64,000 bases of DNA from Caldiserica bacterium UBA646 (GCA_002299965.1 DBOM01000065.1:1-64000), one strand, 5' to 3'. Positions 46,791-56,790 are shown, counted from the first letter of the stretch. Notes: generated by a model from the letters alone, not told the origin. Made by a program: numbers and translations.

Positions 46791-47671
46791 GTCTTTCTCT
46801 TCCAATCATTAGCACGTAGATCAAGCAATCCTTCGTACAAAAGATTTATACTCATATCTTGCCGATACTTAAGAGATGCTCTTATATCAGATATTGGAGA
46901 GACTTCTCTAAAAGCAAGTCGTGCAATGTAATGAATCTGCTTGGAGGAATCTAAAGAACTGCTAATAATAGCATTTTCTACTCTTCGCCCCCTTACAACT
47001 GTCGGCGCAACTGCTCCAAATGCAACAACTGCCCTATCAAATGTATTTGTCCCTGCCCCTCTTCTTCTCATTTTTACTGCAACATTCAAAACAGATATCG
47101 CAAGCGCATCTCTCTGGCCTAATTTTTTAAAGAAACCTGTTTCGTTTTCTTCCAGTTCAGGCATAAAAATATCAACAAGTAATTCATTTGGCTTTAAAAT
47201 AGTTTTTCCAGGACCTGTAAAAAATTCTTCGATAGAAACAACTCTCTCACCGTTAATGCTTTTAAGTTTAAGCTTTGCGGTTTGAACAAATAACGCAGAA
47301 ATAGAATCACCAGCAGGAGAAGCATTTACTATGTTTCCACCAAGCGTTCCTCTGTTCCGTATTTGCGGAGAACCAATAGTAGCACAGGCTTCTCTTAAAA
47401 TAAAAGCATATTTGTCTATAACTTCTGACTCTAAAATGTCTGTGTGGGTAGTCAAAGGTAAAACATGAATTGTTCCATTTTCTCTAAAGATACCGTTTAA
47501 TTCTTTAATCCTACTAATATCTAAAATGTTATTCTCTTTTACCATATCCTGTTTTAACCTCACGACAAGATCGGTACCTCCTGCAATAATTCTTATATCC
47601 TGCTTAAACTCGTCAAGATATTGCAGTGCGCTATCAATTGTATCAGCTCTTAAATAGTTCAGTGCCTTCAT
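46787..47671 (-). CDS. Molybdenum hydroxylase FAD-binding subunit
   Basis: A 294-residue medium subunit of the CoxM/XdhB type. FAD-binding motifs: RIIAGGTDLVVRLKQDM and TIGSPQIRNRGTLGGNIVNASPAGD. ATG 47671 (MKALNYLRADTIDSALQYL) matches family starts; the reading frame upstream overlaps xdhC. Transfers electrons from the 2Fe-2S subunit to NAD or another acceptor. Confidence 0.9.
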   Translation of the reverse strand: MKALNYLRADTIDSALQYLDEFKQDIRIIAGGTDLVVRLKQDMVKENNILDISRIKELNGIFRENGTIHVLPLTTHTDILESEVIDKYAFILREACATIGSPQIRNRGTLGGNIVNASPAGDSISALFVQTAKLKLKSINGERVVSIEEFFTGPGKTILKPNELLVDIFMPELEENETGFFKKLGQRDALAISVLNVAVKMRRRGAGTNTFDRAVVAFGAVAPTVVRGRRVENAIISSSLDSSKQIHYIARLAFREVSPISDIRASLKYRQDMSINLLYEGLLDLRANDWKRKT

Positions 47672-48485
47672 CGTGTATTTTTTTCTCTGTTTTAACTTTG
47701 TCAACCGCACCTCTTCTTACAGCAATTATCTCTGCAAGGATAGCAATCGCAATCTCAAAAGGGGTATCTCCCTCTATAGCAATACCAGTAGGCGCGTATA
47801 TACTGTCCAAAAAATCACTATTTATTCCTAACTCTTTCGCCTTTTCAAAACATTTGCTCTTTCTATTTAAACTCCCTATCATACCAATATACTGATACTC
47901 TATATTTTTTTCATATAGCGCCTTTAAAATATATGGATCGTCTTCTCCCCCTGATGTCACAATGACAACAACTGCGCCATCATTTAGAGGCATATTCCTC
48001 ACAGTTTCATAAAAATTGCTATTCACAAATATTGACGCCTTGGGAAATATTTCTTCGTTCACAAAATCTGCTCTTTTATCAGAAACTATCACATCAAAAG
48101 AATTATCCAGTATAGTTATATCATACAATTTTTTCCCAATGTGACCTGCGCCAAATATTACAAATTGCTGCTTCGGTCCCACATATTCCATATACACAGA
48201 GAGTGTTCCGCCACATACCATACCAAGGGAAGTTTCATCACCCTCTTGCAAAGTATATGTTTTTAAAAATGGCTTTCTCGTTCTAAACAAATTCATCGCA
48301 GTATTCACTACATCTTTTTCAACAATGCCTCCGCCAACCGTACCAAAAAATTTGCCATCAGGCAAAATCACCATTTTAAAACCTGTTTTACCAGCAGTTG
48401 AATTTTCTGCACTAACAACAGCCGCTAAAACAAACTCTTTCTTACCATGGATAAGCTCCACGATTTTTTCATAAATTTCTTGCAT
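47643..48485 (-). CDS. XdhC-family molybdenum cofactor maturation protein
   Basis: A 280-residue XdhC/CoxI homologue that binds and sulfurates molybdenum cofactor for insertion into the hydroxylase. N-terminal block AAVVSAENSTAGKTGFKMVI and GTVGGGIVEKDV, then a Rossmann region FVIFGAGHIGKKLYDI and a C-terminal GMIGSLNRKSKCFEKAKELG and IYAPTGIAIEGDTPFEIAIAILAEIIAVRRG. ATG 48485 lies after AAGGGGGG. Overlaps both neighbours. Confidence 0.88.
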   Translation of the reverse strand: MQEIYEKIVELIHGKKEFVLAAVVSAENSTAGKTGFKMVILPDGKFFGTVGGGIVEKDVVNTAMNLFRTRKPFLKTYTLQEGDETSLGMVCGGTLSVYMEYVGPKQQFVIFGAGHIGKKLYDITILDNSFDVIVSDKRADFVNEEIFPKASIFVNSNFYETVRNMPLNDGAVVVIVTSGGEDDPYILKALYEKNIEYQYIGMIGSLNRKSKCFEKAKELGINSDFLDSIYAPTGIAIEGDTPFEIAIAILAEIIAVRRGAVDKVKTEKKIHDEGTELFKS

Positions 48486-49461
48486 CGATAAACCCCCCTT
48501 CACCCATTTTTATAAGTGTATCACGAGAAATTATATAATTGGAAAGTATAATTGGCATGATTTTGTGAAAACTTGTTCCCTTCTCCATAAATCCCGCGGA
48601 AGAAGGAATGCCAAGAATAACTTTCCCATCTCTGTATGCCAAAAGAAATGTGGTTCCCGGCCATATTGGTACGCCATACATCACTATCTCTGCCCCCATT
48701 TTTTCAATTCCTTCAACAGTCTTGTCATCCGGATCAACAGCCATGCCACCCATATATATTATGATATCCGAACCTTTCTCAAACGCATCCATTCCGTTCT
48801 CCCGGATCTGAGAAACATCATCGGGAAGAACTTTTTCTAAAACGATATCCTGCCCCAACTGTTCAAGATATTGTTTTACCCGTCCACTCATCGTCTCTTC
48901 TCGTCTTCCCTCGATAAACTCATTTCCCACAGGAAAAAGAGCTATTTTATGATTTTTAATAGACAAAAGGTCTATAATAGGGTAATATTCCCCTGCAATG
49001 CTCCTTATTTCATCCATTTCAGTCACCGGTATTTCAAGTGGCATTACTTTTCCTATAGCAACGGGAGTGTCTTTTTCTATAAATGAAAAATTACGCTTTG
49101 CAGCAACACGCGGGTTTTTTAACCGATTTATTTCGTTAAGCCCTTTCGTATTTATAATAAGGACGCCCTTAACTTCAGCAAAAAGCTTTACTTTGGATTC
49201 GCTCGGAGAACTTAACTTAAGATTTTCTTTTTTTATTAAACTCATCATCTCTATCGCCGCATCATCCTCGTGAATAAAACCTTCTCTCTCGCTAAATATC
49301 CATACATAGTGTTTTCCTATTGAAAGAAGAGGTATAATATCATCTTTTCTTATAATATGCCCCTTCTTAAAAAGAGGGCCCTTTTTAACGCCAGGAACAA
49401 CTTCTGTCACATCAGCGCCTAAAATTTTTCCTACCGCTTTTTGCGTTTCTATTTTTTCCAT
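48469..49461 (-). CDS. Molybdopterin-binding (MoeA/MogA-like) protein
   Basis: A 330-residue protein with an MPT-binding MoeA/CinA-like fold in the C-terminal half (ALFPVGNEFIEGRREETMSGRVKQYL, DIIIYMGGMAVDPDDKT, VPIWPGTTFLLAYRDGKVILGIPSS, listed as separate blocks). The N-terminal third lacks the usual MoeA linker domain and instead has VVPGVKKGPLFKKGHII, as in SAF-like segments. Relatives sit beside molybdenum hydroxylase genes and may tailor the cofactor. Overlaps mocA by 13 bases. Confidence 0.78.
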   Translation of the reverse strand: MEKIETQKAVGKILGADVTEVVPGVKKGPLFKKGHIIRKDDIIPLLSIGKHYVWIFSEREGFIHEDDAAIEMMSLIKKENLKLSSPSESKVKLFAEVKGVLIINTKGLNEINRLKNPRVAAKRNFSFIEKDTPVAIGKVMPLEIPVTEMDEIRSIAGEYYPIIDLLSIKNHKIALFPVGNEFIEGRREETMSGRVKQYLEQLGQDIVLEKVLPDDVSQIRENGMDAFEKGSDIIIYMGGMAVDPDDKTVEGIEKMGAEIVMYGVPIWPGTTFLLAYRDGKVILGIPSSAGFMEKGTSFHKIMPIILSNYIISRDTLIKMGEGGFIDARNL

Positions 49462-50054
49462 ATATCTTTAATCCTCTCATATTCTTCTTTTGTATCCATA
49501 TCAATAAGAACCCTATCGCTTTTCATTTCTAAAAAATTTATTGTATCGCTATGCCTGCCTAACACATCTTTTAATGTCGTTTTCTCTGCATCCATTGCTA
49601 AAATTTCGTTTCTCATTGTATAGGGGATTATAATAGGATGCCCCTTCCTCCCTTGAAAGGTTGGAATAAGTACTTTACCTTTTATATAATTTTCTGTTAA
49701 TTCATTAATAATATCGCACGTAATAAGCACTTGATCGCCAAGCCCTATTAAAATTCCTTCCGTGTCCTTTATCTCTGCTAGCCCTACCTGAATAGAAGAA
49801 AGCATTTCTTTCTTAAAATCTTCATTTACAACTACCTTAAGTTTGTTGCTGCTAATTTTTTCATCAATAGTTTTTTTAACATCATCTGCTCTGCACCCAA
49901 GAACTAACGCAACCTCGACAAGAGACGACGCAAGATACTCCTTTAAAACTGTTTCCACAACAGTTTCATCTCCTATTGGGAGTAAGGGCTTTAATTTTCC
50001 CATCCTCTTTGATTCCCCTGCAAAAAGCAAAATACCTTTAATGTTATTTGCCAA
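49449..50054 (-). CDS. MocA-like molybdenum cofactor nucleotidyltransferase
   Basis: A 201-residue nucleotidyltransferase of the MobA/MocA family. The nucleotide loop is LFAGESKRMGKLKPLLPIGD (LAAGxSxRMG variant), VEVALVLGCRADDVK follows, the metal Asp lies in IGLGDQVLIT and RKGHPIIIP is the cofactor-side loop. It probably makes molybdopterin cytosine dinucleotide for the hydroxylase. It starts at TTG 50054, overlapping the 2Fe-2S subunit by 11 bases. Confidence 0.82.
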   Translation of the reverse strand: MANNIKGILLFAGESKRMGKLKPLLPIGDETVVETVLKEYLASSLVEVALVLGCRADDVKKTIDEKISSNKLKVVVNEDFKKEMLSSIQVGLAEIKDTEGILIGLGDQVLITCDIINELTENYIKGKVLIPTFQGRKGHPIIIPYTMRNEILAMDAEKTTLKDVLGRHSDTINFLEMKSDRVLIDMDTKEEYERIKDIWKK

Positions 50055-50520
50055 TATCTTTACTTGCCCTTTCTACCGCCTTTATAATTTTTACATATCC
50101 CGTGCAACGGCAAAGATTCCCAGAAATCCCCTCTCTTATCTCAGAAATCGAAGGATTCGGGTTCTTGTTAAGTAGATAAAGAGATGACATGATCATTCCC
50201 GGTGTACAAAAACCGCACTGTATAGCCCCTTCCTCCACAAATGCTTTCTGTATAGAAAGCAATTTTCTCTCAACGTCTGCCCCTTCAACTGTGACAATTT
50301 CTGCACCATCTGCCTGAGGCGCAAGAATTAAACAGGCATTCACACTTCTTCCATTAAACAAAATTGTGCATGCACCGCATTCTCCTCTGCCACAACCTTC
50401 TTTTGTCCCGGTAAGATGCATTTTATCTCGTATAATATCAAGAAGTACTGCATTGGCAGGAACGCTCAGTTTATACTCTTTGCCGTTCAGAGCAAAACTA
50501 ATATCCATTGTCTGCACCAT
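50044..50520 (-). CDS. Molybdenum hydroxylase 2Fe-2S subunit
   Basis: A 158-residue small subunit with two [2Fe-2S] clusters. The plant-ferredoxin-like cluster is GCGRGECGACTILFNG...C, and the helical-domain cluster is QCGFCTPGMIMS and GNLCRCTGYVKI. The arrangement with large and FAD subunits makes a complete three-subunit enzyme, though the genes are separated by the maturation genes. ATG 50520 is very close to AGGTGA; ATG 50508 is an alternative start. Confidence 0.92.
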   Translation of the reverse strand: MVQTMDISFALNGKEYKLSVPANAVLLDIIRDKMHLTGTKEGCGRGECGACTILFNGRSVNACLILAPQADGAEIVTVEGADVERKLLSIQKAFVEEGAIQCGFCTPGMIMSSLYLLNKNPNPSISEIREGISGNLCRCTGYVKIIKAVERASKDIGK

Positions 50521-50521
50521 T

Positions 50522-51763
50522 TCACCTTTTTTCTACAAAATAATACACACTGTTACTGCCCTCTATTTTTTCTTTCATCTTAATTGCATCCACAGGGCAA
50601 ATCTGCATACACATTGCACACCCAACACATTTTTCTTCATCGAAGTGAGGCACTCTCTTCTCGCTATCCCAATCAATTGCCATATGCCCACCATCGAAAC
50701 AAGCTGAATAGCAAAGGCCGCAACCAACACATTTTTCTTCTACTAATTCAGCAAGAGTTTTGGGTGAGGGAAGCTCATCCTGAGATTTAATGTTCGGCAG
50801 CGCCTTTCCAACAATATCCAGAGGAGAATTAAAACCCATATCAGATAAGTAATGAGCAAAACCTCTTTTCAAATCCTCTATTGTCCTAAATCCGTAATGC
50901 ATAGGCAATGTACAGAATTGCACATTCGAAGCTCCGACAGCCATAAATTCTACGGCATCTCTCCAATTAAATGCACCACCATTCCCGGAAATTGTAATGT
51001 CCACATTTTTGGCAATTTCCGCAATGGTACGCAAGGTAATAGGTTTTATGGCAGGACCCGAAAGACCTGAATATGCGCCTTTGCCAAAAAGAGAAGGATA
51101 TGGCTCAAATGTGTTTATATCAATGCCTAATAAAGATGGGATTGTATTGCTTGCAGTAATACCATCTGCTCCACCTCTTTTTACGGCTTTTGCCACTTCA
51201 ACAATGTCCGTAACTTGCGGGGTTATCTTTATAAGCACGGGGATATCCTCTGCTGCCTCTTTTACCCAGCGTGCCACTTTCTCCGTTGCTTCGATACTTT
51301 GAGCAAGCATTCTTCCAGCTTCTTCCCCCATGCTTCCTTGAGGGCAACTAAAACTGCATTCTATAAGATCAACGCCAGCTTTTTTCAATCGCCACACAAG
51401 TGTCTGCCAATCTTCCTTTTTTGTACCCATGATAGATGCGCCAATCATTTTTTCAGGAAACACTTCCTTTAACGTCTTTACTCTTTTTTCAATTTCATCA
51501 ATCTGATATCCAGAAATAAGATCAATATTACCCAAACCAATAACCTTTCTGCTCATCGAACCAAATGAAGACATCATGGGATATTTAAGCGGCACAGAAT
51601 TTCCTTCGACAGACGTTGTCTTTAGTATTATGCCTCCCCAACCTGCTTTTAATCCGTTATATGCTATATCAAACTCATCCGTAGGAGGTGCTGCGGAAAG
51701 AATAAAGGGATTCTCTAAGCGAATGCCTAAAAATTCCATAGAAAGATCTATTTTTTTATACAT
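50522..51763 (-). CDS. preA: PreA-like dihydropyrimidine dehydrogenase subunit
   Basis: A 413-residue protein. Residues about 1-320 form an FMN TIM barrel of the dihydroorotate dehydrogenase family (ENPFILSAAPPTD, ECSFSCPQGSMG with the catalytic Cys, VLIKITPQVTDIVEVAKAV, ITASNT). Residues about 340-400 carry two 4Fe-4S motifs (CVGCGLCYSAC and CVGCAMCMQICP). It reduces or oxidises uracil/thymine-type rings with PreT. The neighbouring purine genes suggest the true substrate might be another nucleobase. Confidence 0.88.
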   Translation of the reverse strand: MYKKIDLSMEFLGIRLENPFILSAAPPTDEFDIAYNGLKAGWGGIILKTTSVEGNSVPLKYPMMSSFGSMSRKVIGLGNIDLISGYQIDEIEKRVKTLKEVFPEKMIGASIMGTKKEDWQTLVWRLKKAGVDLIECSFSCPQGSMGEEAGRMLAQSIEATEKVARWVKEAAEDIPVLIKITPQVTDIVEVAKAVKRGGADGITASNTIPSLLGIDINTFEPYPSLFGKGAYSGLSGPAIKPITLRTIAEIAKNVDITISGNGGAFNWRDAVEFMAVGASNVQFCTLPMHYGFRTIEDLKRGFAHYLSDMGFNSPLDIVGKALPNIKSQDELPSPKTLAELVEEKCVGCGLCYSACFDGGHMAIDWDSEKRVPHFDEEKCVGCAMCMQICPVDAIKMKEKIEGSNSVYYFVEKR

Positions 51764-53024
51764 TTTTCCCTCCCTCTAAATACTTCGCAATGTTTTGCGC
51801 AGCCTTTTTGCCATCTGCTACACATTCAACAACAGTACTTGCTCCCCTTACAATATCGCCTCCAGCAAAAACACCTTTTACATTTGCCATCAAGCCATCG
51901 CTGACTTTTACTAAACCTTTCGCGTCTCTTTCCACCTTAGGAAAATAAACATCAGCTTTTTGTCCTATAGCAATCACTACAGCATCGAGAGGGATTACAA
52001 AATCAGAATTTGGAATTGGTACAGGGTTCCTCCTTCCAGATGGATCTTTTTCGCCAAGATGTGCTCTTGTCACAACAAGCCCCTCTACCCTTTTATCGCC
52101 TTCAATCTTTTTTGGGATTGCAAGGAATTGAAATGTTACGCCTACCTCTATTGCTTCTTCAATTTCTTTCTTAAACGCCTTCAGTTCTTTTGTACCTCTT
52201 CTATATATCACCTCGACATCACGTAATGGATCTTCAATTTTCAAAACACTTGCTACTTCCACGGCTACATTACCACCACCTATTACTCCTACTCTTTTAA
52301 AGTGAGGTAATTTAGCACCGGATTTTGCCCGTTTAAGAAGTTCTCGCGAATAGTAAACACCGTCTAAGTTATTTCCGGGTATGTCTAAGTTAAGCTCGCC
52401 AGAAAGACCTGTTGAGATAAAAATTGCGCTGTACTCTTTATCTAATTCTTCCAATGATTTTATTGTTGTATCTTTTACCTCCGACACAAAATTATGATGA
52501 ACAAAGCGAGCTTCTTTTTTTTCTATTTCTTCGGGAAGTCGTGTTGCAGATATTTCATTAGCAGGAACTCCTCCCAACTGCTTCTTTTCAAAAACAACTG
52601 GCTGATAGCCAAATCTTCTTAGCTCTCTTGCACAAGCAAGACCTGCAGGACCGCCACCTACAATAGCAATTTTCCCTTTTGTAGCAGGCACAAGTTCAAG
52701 ATTTTCGGAAGGGTCTGTATTATCCGTTATATATCTGTGAAGCTCTCTAATTTTAATGGGTGTATCCATTTTTATCCTTGTGCAAGCACTTTGACAGAAG
52801 CTCTCTTCGGGGCAAATTCTGCCACACGTTTCAATAAGGGGATGTGCTTCCTGGATAATTTCTCTTGCACCTTTTAGATTATCGGTGCGTATAGATTGAA
52901 TAAATTCAGCAATAGGAACATGTGCTGGGCATGCTGTTTCACAAGGGGCATCATAACAATAAAGGCATCGTTCAGCTTCTATCGCAGCTTGCTCCTTTGA
53001 GAATGTTTTTTCGATTTCTTCCAT
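51756..53024 (-). CDS. preT: PreT-like NAD(P)H/FAD subunit
   Basis: A 422-residue flavoprotein related to the glutamate synthase small subunit. The N-terminal Fe-S domain has four-Cys groups (CLYCYDAPCETACPAHVP and CGRICPEESFCQSAC). FAD and NAD(P) sites are GGGPAGLACAREL and GVIGGGNVAVEVASV, and the end motif GVFAGGDIVRGASTVVECVADGKKAA is typical. It passes electrons to PreA, whose start it overlaps by 8 bases. First gene of the nine-gene operon; AAAGGAGTG ribosome site. Confidence 0.9.
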   Translation of the reverse strand: MEEIEKTFSKEQAAIEAERCLYCYDAPCETACPAHVPIAEFIQSIRTDNLKGAREIIQEAHPLIETCGRICPEESFCQSACTRIKMDTPIKIRELHRYITDNTDPSENLELVPATKGKIAIVGGGPAGLACARELRRFGYQPVVFEKKQLGGVPANEISATRLPEEIEKKEARFVHHNFVSEVKDTTIKSLEELDKEYSAIFISTGLSGELNLDIPGNNLDGVYYSRELLKRAKSGAKLPHFKRVGVIGGGNVAVEVASVLKIEDPLRDVEVIYRRGTKELKAFKKEIEEAIEVGVTFQFLAIPKKIEGDKRVEGLVVTRAHLGEKDPSGRRNPVPIPNSDFVIPLDAVVIAIGQKADVYFPKVERDAKGLVKVSDGLMANVKGVFAGGDIVRGASTVVECVADGKKAAQNIAKYLEGGKNV

Positions 53025-53060
53025 TACATCTTCACTCCTTTCCGATATTTGTTAAAATTT

Positions 53061-53088
53061 ATTATACCTTCGTTTAATAAACTGTCAA
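53061..53088 (-). promoter_or_regulatory. Consensus promoter of base-catabolism operon with spacer palindrome
   Basis: Minus strand TTGACA (53088-53083), 16 bases, TATAAT (53066-53061). The spacer begins with the 11-bp palindrome GTTTATTAAAC (53082-53072), directly beside the -35, a natural place for a repressor. The rest of 53025-53178 shows nothing else. Confidence 0.8.
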
Positions 53089-53178
53089 GAAGTGCGAATT
53101 GCCTCACCTGCTTCGTAGAGCTTAACGCAATATAGAAAATTAAAAGATAACACAGTATAGAACCTATAGCAAACAGTA

Positions 53179-53844
53179 CTATTTATAAGACACGATTATA
53201 ATGACTTCTCCTTTTACTGAGCGGCCCTCTAGTTCATTAAGAATCTCTGACGCTCTACCTCTCAATGCTTCCTCATGAATCTTTGTAATTTCACGGGTTA
53301 CCGCAACATTTACATCACCTGCACTTTCTATAAGCTCAGAGAGGAATTGCTTTACCCTGAAAGGGGATTCAAAAAAAATAACAGGGCCAGAAAAATCTTT
53401 GAACCCCTGTAAAATCTTTTTCCTTTTCCCTTTTTTCCTTGGGAGAAATCCATAAAAAATAAAATGAGCGGGAGAAAACCCTGAAAGAAGAAGTGCCGGG
53501 ACAAAAGAAGTAGGACCAGGCAAAACCTCAATATGTATCCCTTTATTAATACAAGCTTTAATAAGTTTATAGCCAGGATCAGAAATACCAGGAGTACCTG
53601 CATCTGTCACAAGAGCAATCTCTTTTCCTCTTTCCATTTCTTCCATAAGTTTTTCTAGCTTACGTGCACTGGAATAACTATGGAAACTTGTAATTGGGGT
53701 ATGTATAGCGTATTTGTTCAATAAAATACGGGTAACTCGTGTGTCTTCCGAGGCTATAAGATCCACTTTCCTCAACACAAGAATTACCCGTAGTGTAATA
53801 TCCTTTAAATTACCAATCGGTGTAGGGCAGACATACAAACTCAT
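53179..53844 (-). CDS. rsmI: 16S rRNA 2'-O-ribose C1402 methyltransferase RsmI
   Basis: A 221-residue tetrapyrrole-methylase-fold enzyme. Motifs: YVCPTPIGNLKDITLR, LIASEDTRVTRILL, VTDAGTPGISDPGYKLI, EVLPGPTSFVPALLLSGF and FFESPFRVKQFL. It lacks the extra C-terminal domain of some homologues. TAATG overlap with infB places it at the end of the rimP-nusA-infB operon. Confidence 0.94.
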   Translation of the reverse strand: MSLYVCPTPIGNLKDITLRVILVLRKVDLIASEDTRVTRILLNKYAIHTPITSFHSYSSARKLEKLMEEMERGKEIALVTDAGTPGISDPGYKLIKACINKGIHIEVLPGPTSFVPALLLSGFSPAHFIFYGFLPRKKGKRKKILQGFKDFSGPVIFFESPFRVKQFLSELIESAGDVNVAVTREITKIHEEALRGRASEILNELEGRSVKGEVIIIVSYK

Positions 53845-55736
53845 TATTTTGTATCAGAGTCGCTACTTTTGCTTATTTCGATTTCATCTCCCACCTTAAT
53901 ATCATTAAAGTTTTTCAATCCTATACCACATTCATATCCCTTTGCAACTTCTTTTGCATCCTTTTTAAATCTTTTCAGGGATGAAACCACTGTATCGTAT
54001 ATAACGGCATTGCCACGCAAAACTTTTGCTTTAGCATCCCTTACTATCTTTCCCTCAGTAACCATACAGCCAGCTATCGTGCCAGTACCGCTTACCTTAA
54101 ATACTTGCTTTACAGTAGCCCTGCCAATCACCACTTCTTTAACTTCTAGTTTAACCATTCCTTTAAGCAATCGTTCAATATCGTCTATTAATTCAAAGAT
54201 AATATCATAAGTCATTATTTCTATTTTTCTCGCTTTGGCATCTTTTTTAGCCTCAGCAGTAGGGCGTACGCTAAAACCTAATATGCCCGCTTTTGTCGCT
54301 TCTGCAAGCAAAATATCGCTTTTGACTATTCCGCCAACGCCTTCATGAATAATATCAATAGGAACAGGGGATTTAAGTTCTTTTATTGCATGTTTTACTG
54401 CTTCAAGCGAGCCTTGGGTATCAGCCTTAAGAATAACAAAAAGTTTTTCAAGCTCCTTTTCCTCCATCTCTCGAAATAAGTCATCCATAGTTTTAGAAAC
54501 AGTCTGAGTCTCCATTTGTTGAGCTCTTCTTCCAATTTCAATCCGCTTTGTTTCCTCTTTTGCATCCTTAATATTATCTATTACATAAAATATCTCTCCC
54601 GCCTTCGGCACGCTGGGAAGTCCTACAATTCCCACAACAGAAACAGCTTTAATTTTTTTGACCATTTTGCCTCGAATATCTGTAAGAAATCTCACTCTTC
54701 CAACAACATCTCCTACTCTAATATAATCACTTGCCTTCAATGTGCCAGTTTGAACAACTACCGTAGCAAGTGGACCAATATTTTTATGCATTTCTGATTC
54801 AATTACAGTACCTGAGCAAAGGGTAGTAGGATTTGTTTTAAGTTCGAGAAGTTCAGCTTGTAAATTAATCATTTCAAGAAGCTCTTCAACGCCTTTTCCT
54901 GTCTTCGCCGAAACATTGGCATATATTGTTGATCCACCCCAATCCTCTGGAAGTAGCCCTCTATCAGCAAGTTGTTTTTTTACAGCCTCCGGATCAGCAT
55001 TTGGCCTATCAATTTTATTAAGTGCTACAATAATTGGAACATCAGCAGCACGAGCATGATCAAGCGATTCTATCGTTTGGTCCTTAACACCCTCATCTGC
55101 TGCAACAACAAGAATAACAATGTCCGTAACTAACGACCCCCTCAAGCGCATTTCTGTAAATGCCTCATGCCCCGGAGTATCAATAAAGATGATTTCTTTT
55201 CCATTTACGTTAACAACAGAGGCTCCAATTGCCTGAGTAATCTGCCCTTTCTCTTGGTCAGCAATAGATGTCTTTCTTATTGTATCAAGCAATGTAGTCT
55301 TGCCGTGGTCCACATGCCCCATTACAGTTACAACAGGTGCTCGGGAACACAATTGTTTTAAAAATTCTTTATCTTTAAACTCTGGAACGTCAAAATTTAA
55401 CTCAAAAGCAAGATAATGTACTTCAGTTTTCGAGAGCTTCCTGTCCGGCTTATAAGGAATTCCCAGTTTCATAATTCGTTCCTTTACTGTCCTTACCGGG
55501 ACTTTAAAGCGTTTCGCAAACTCCTCTACATTAATATCGCCAGATATCTTTTGAGATTTTTCCTCTGTAACTTCCCGTTTTTTGCGCATCTCCTCGACAT
55601 ACTCTTCTGCCAAAAAAATCGCGTCAGGCTCCAGTGACGATAAATGCCCCTTCACATCAACTCCTAATTCCCCTAAAATCTTAATCAATTTAGGAGACTT
55701 TATTCCAAGTTTTTTAGCAACTTCATAAACTCTCAT
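53844..55736 (-). CDS. infB: Translation initiation factor IF-2
   Basis: A 630-residue IF-2 with a short N-terminus: an IF2_N module ([18 protein letters not shown]), a second module ([20 protein letters not shown]), then the GTPase ([31 protein letters not shown]) and domains II-IV. The start is placed at ATG 55736, one base after the nusA stop, because it gives the conserved MRVYE start. There is no long charged linker. rbfA, which usually follows infB, is missing here. Confidence 0.96.
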   Translation of the reverse strand: MRVYEVAKKLGIKSPKLIKILGELGVDVKGHLSSLEPDAIFLAEEYVEEMRKKREVTEEKSQKISGDINVEEFAKRFKVPVRTVKERIMKLGIPYKPDRKLSKTEVHYLAFELNFDVPEFKDKEFLKQLCSRAPVVTVMGHVDHGKTTLLDTIRKTSIADQEKGQITQAIGASVVNVNGKEIIFIDTPGHEAFTEMRLRGSLVTDIVILVVAADEGVKDQTIESLDHARAADVPIIVALNKIDRPNADPEAVKKQLADRGLLPEDWGGSTIYANVSAKTGKGVEELLEMINLQAELLELKTNPTTLCSGTVIESEMHKNIGPLATVVVQTGTLKASDYIRVGDVVGRVRFLTDIRGKMVKKIKAVSVVGIVGLPSVPKAGEIFYVIDNIKDAKEETKRIEIGRRAQQMETQTVSKTMDDLFREMEEKELEKLFVILKADTQGSLEAVKHAIKELKSPVPIDIIHEGVGGIVKSDILLAEATKAGILGFSVRPTAEAKKDAKARKIEIMTYDIIFELIDDIERLLKGMVKLEVKEVVIGRATVKQVFKVSGTGTIAGCMVTEGKIVRDAKAKVLRGNAVIYDTVVSSLKRFKKDAKEVAKGYECGIGLKNFNDIKVGDEIEISKSSDSDTK

Positions 55737-55737
55737 T

Positions 55738-56790
55738 TTATTTTTGTTCACTTGCATCGCCTTCCTCTAATAATTCAATAAGGTGGATCCTGTACTCAGT
55801 AAGATTAGAAGCAAGTTTTACATTAATGCCTCCCCCTCCAAGTGTTGAAGCATAATTTTTAGAAAAGACATAAACATTAGCTTCCTTAGTCTTAGGAATA
55901 ATTTCCACTCTCTCAACTTTCCCCGGACTTAGTGCATTCTCTATATAAATTTCAGGATTTGTATTATATCTGATTACATCAATTCTCTCCCTGTTCAATT
56001 CTCTTGAAACTGCATTAATTCGCACGCCTTTAGTGCCAATACATGCTCCCACAGGATCAACACGTAAATTTTTCGTAGCAACAGCCATCTTAGCTCTTAC
56101 ACCCGGCTCTCTTACAATGGCCTTAACTTCAACAATGCCCTGCTGAACTTCTGGCACTTCCATACTTACAAGTTTTTCCAAAAATTCTGGGCACGCGCGA
56201 GATAAAATAATTTGAGGCCCTTTAATGCTGCTTTTCACCTCTTTTATTAACGCCTTCACCAACTTGTCTTTTCTTAGCTGCTCTCCAGGAATATATTCCT
56301 CTGGGGGTATAATGCCCTCAATATTGTGAGGCTCAATACTTACGCCAATTTCACCTCTTCCTTTTCTCCTAGCCACCCTTCCCGTGATTACCGTTCCTAC
56401 AAGTCCAGAAAATTCTTCAAATGCAACTTCTCTTTTCTTCTCAAGTATTTTTTGTTGAAAAACTTGCCTTGCTGTACGAATTGCCGTTGAGGAAAGTTTA
56501 CTTGTTGGAATTTCAATAAGAACAGTACCACCTATTTCTATATCATCAGTAAATTTTTTTGCCTCTTCAGTGCTTATTTCAAGTATCGGATTTTCTACAT
56601 TTTCCACAATTATCTTCTCTGCATAAATCTTAACACTACCACGAGAAAGATCTATTTTAACAACAGCATTCTGCTCATTAAATGTTTTTCTATAAGCAGC
56701 TTGCAATGCCGCCTGTATAACTTCCACGATATAATCCTTAGAAATACCTTCTTCCTCTTCTATGTTCCTCAATATATCAATATCGATCAT
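55738..56790 (-). CDS. nusA: Transcription termination/antitermination protein NusA
   Basis: A 350-residue NusA: N-terminal RNA-polymerase-binding domain (residues about 1-125), S1 domain (LVGTVITGRVARRKGRGEIGVSIE), and two KH domains (LVKALIKEVKSSIKGPQIILSR; VDPVGACIGTKGVRINAVSREL). No C-terminal acidic repeats, as in most bacteria outside gamma-proteobacteria. GAGGTGGG ribosome site; ATGA overlap with rimP. Confidence 0.95.
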   Translation of the reverse strand: MIDIDILRNIEEEEGISKDYIVEVIQAALQAAYRKTFNEQNAVVKIDLSRGSVKIYAEKIIVENVENPILEISTEEAKKFTDDIEIGGTVLIEIPTSKLSSTAIRTARQVFQQKILEKKREVAFEEFSGLVGTVITGRVARRKGRGEIGVSIEPHNIEGIIPPEEYIPGEQLRKDKLVKALIKEVKSSIKGPQIILSRACPEFLEKLVSMEVPEVQQGIVEVKAIVREPGVRAKMAVATKNLRVDPVGACIGTKGVRINAVSRELNRERIDVIRYNTNPEIYIENALSPGKVERVEIIPKTKEANVYVFSKNYASTLGGGGINVKLASNLTEYRIHLIELLEEGDASEQK

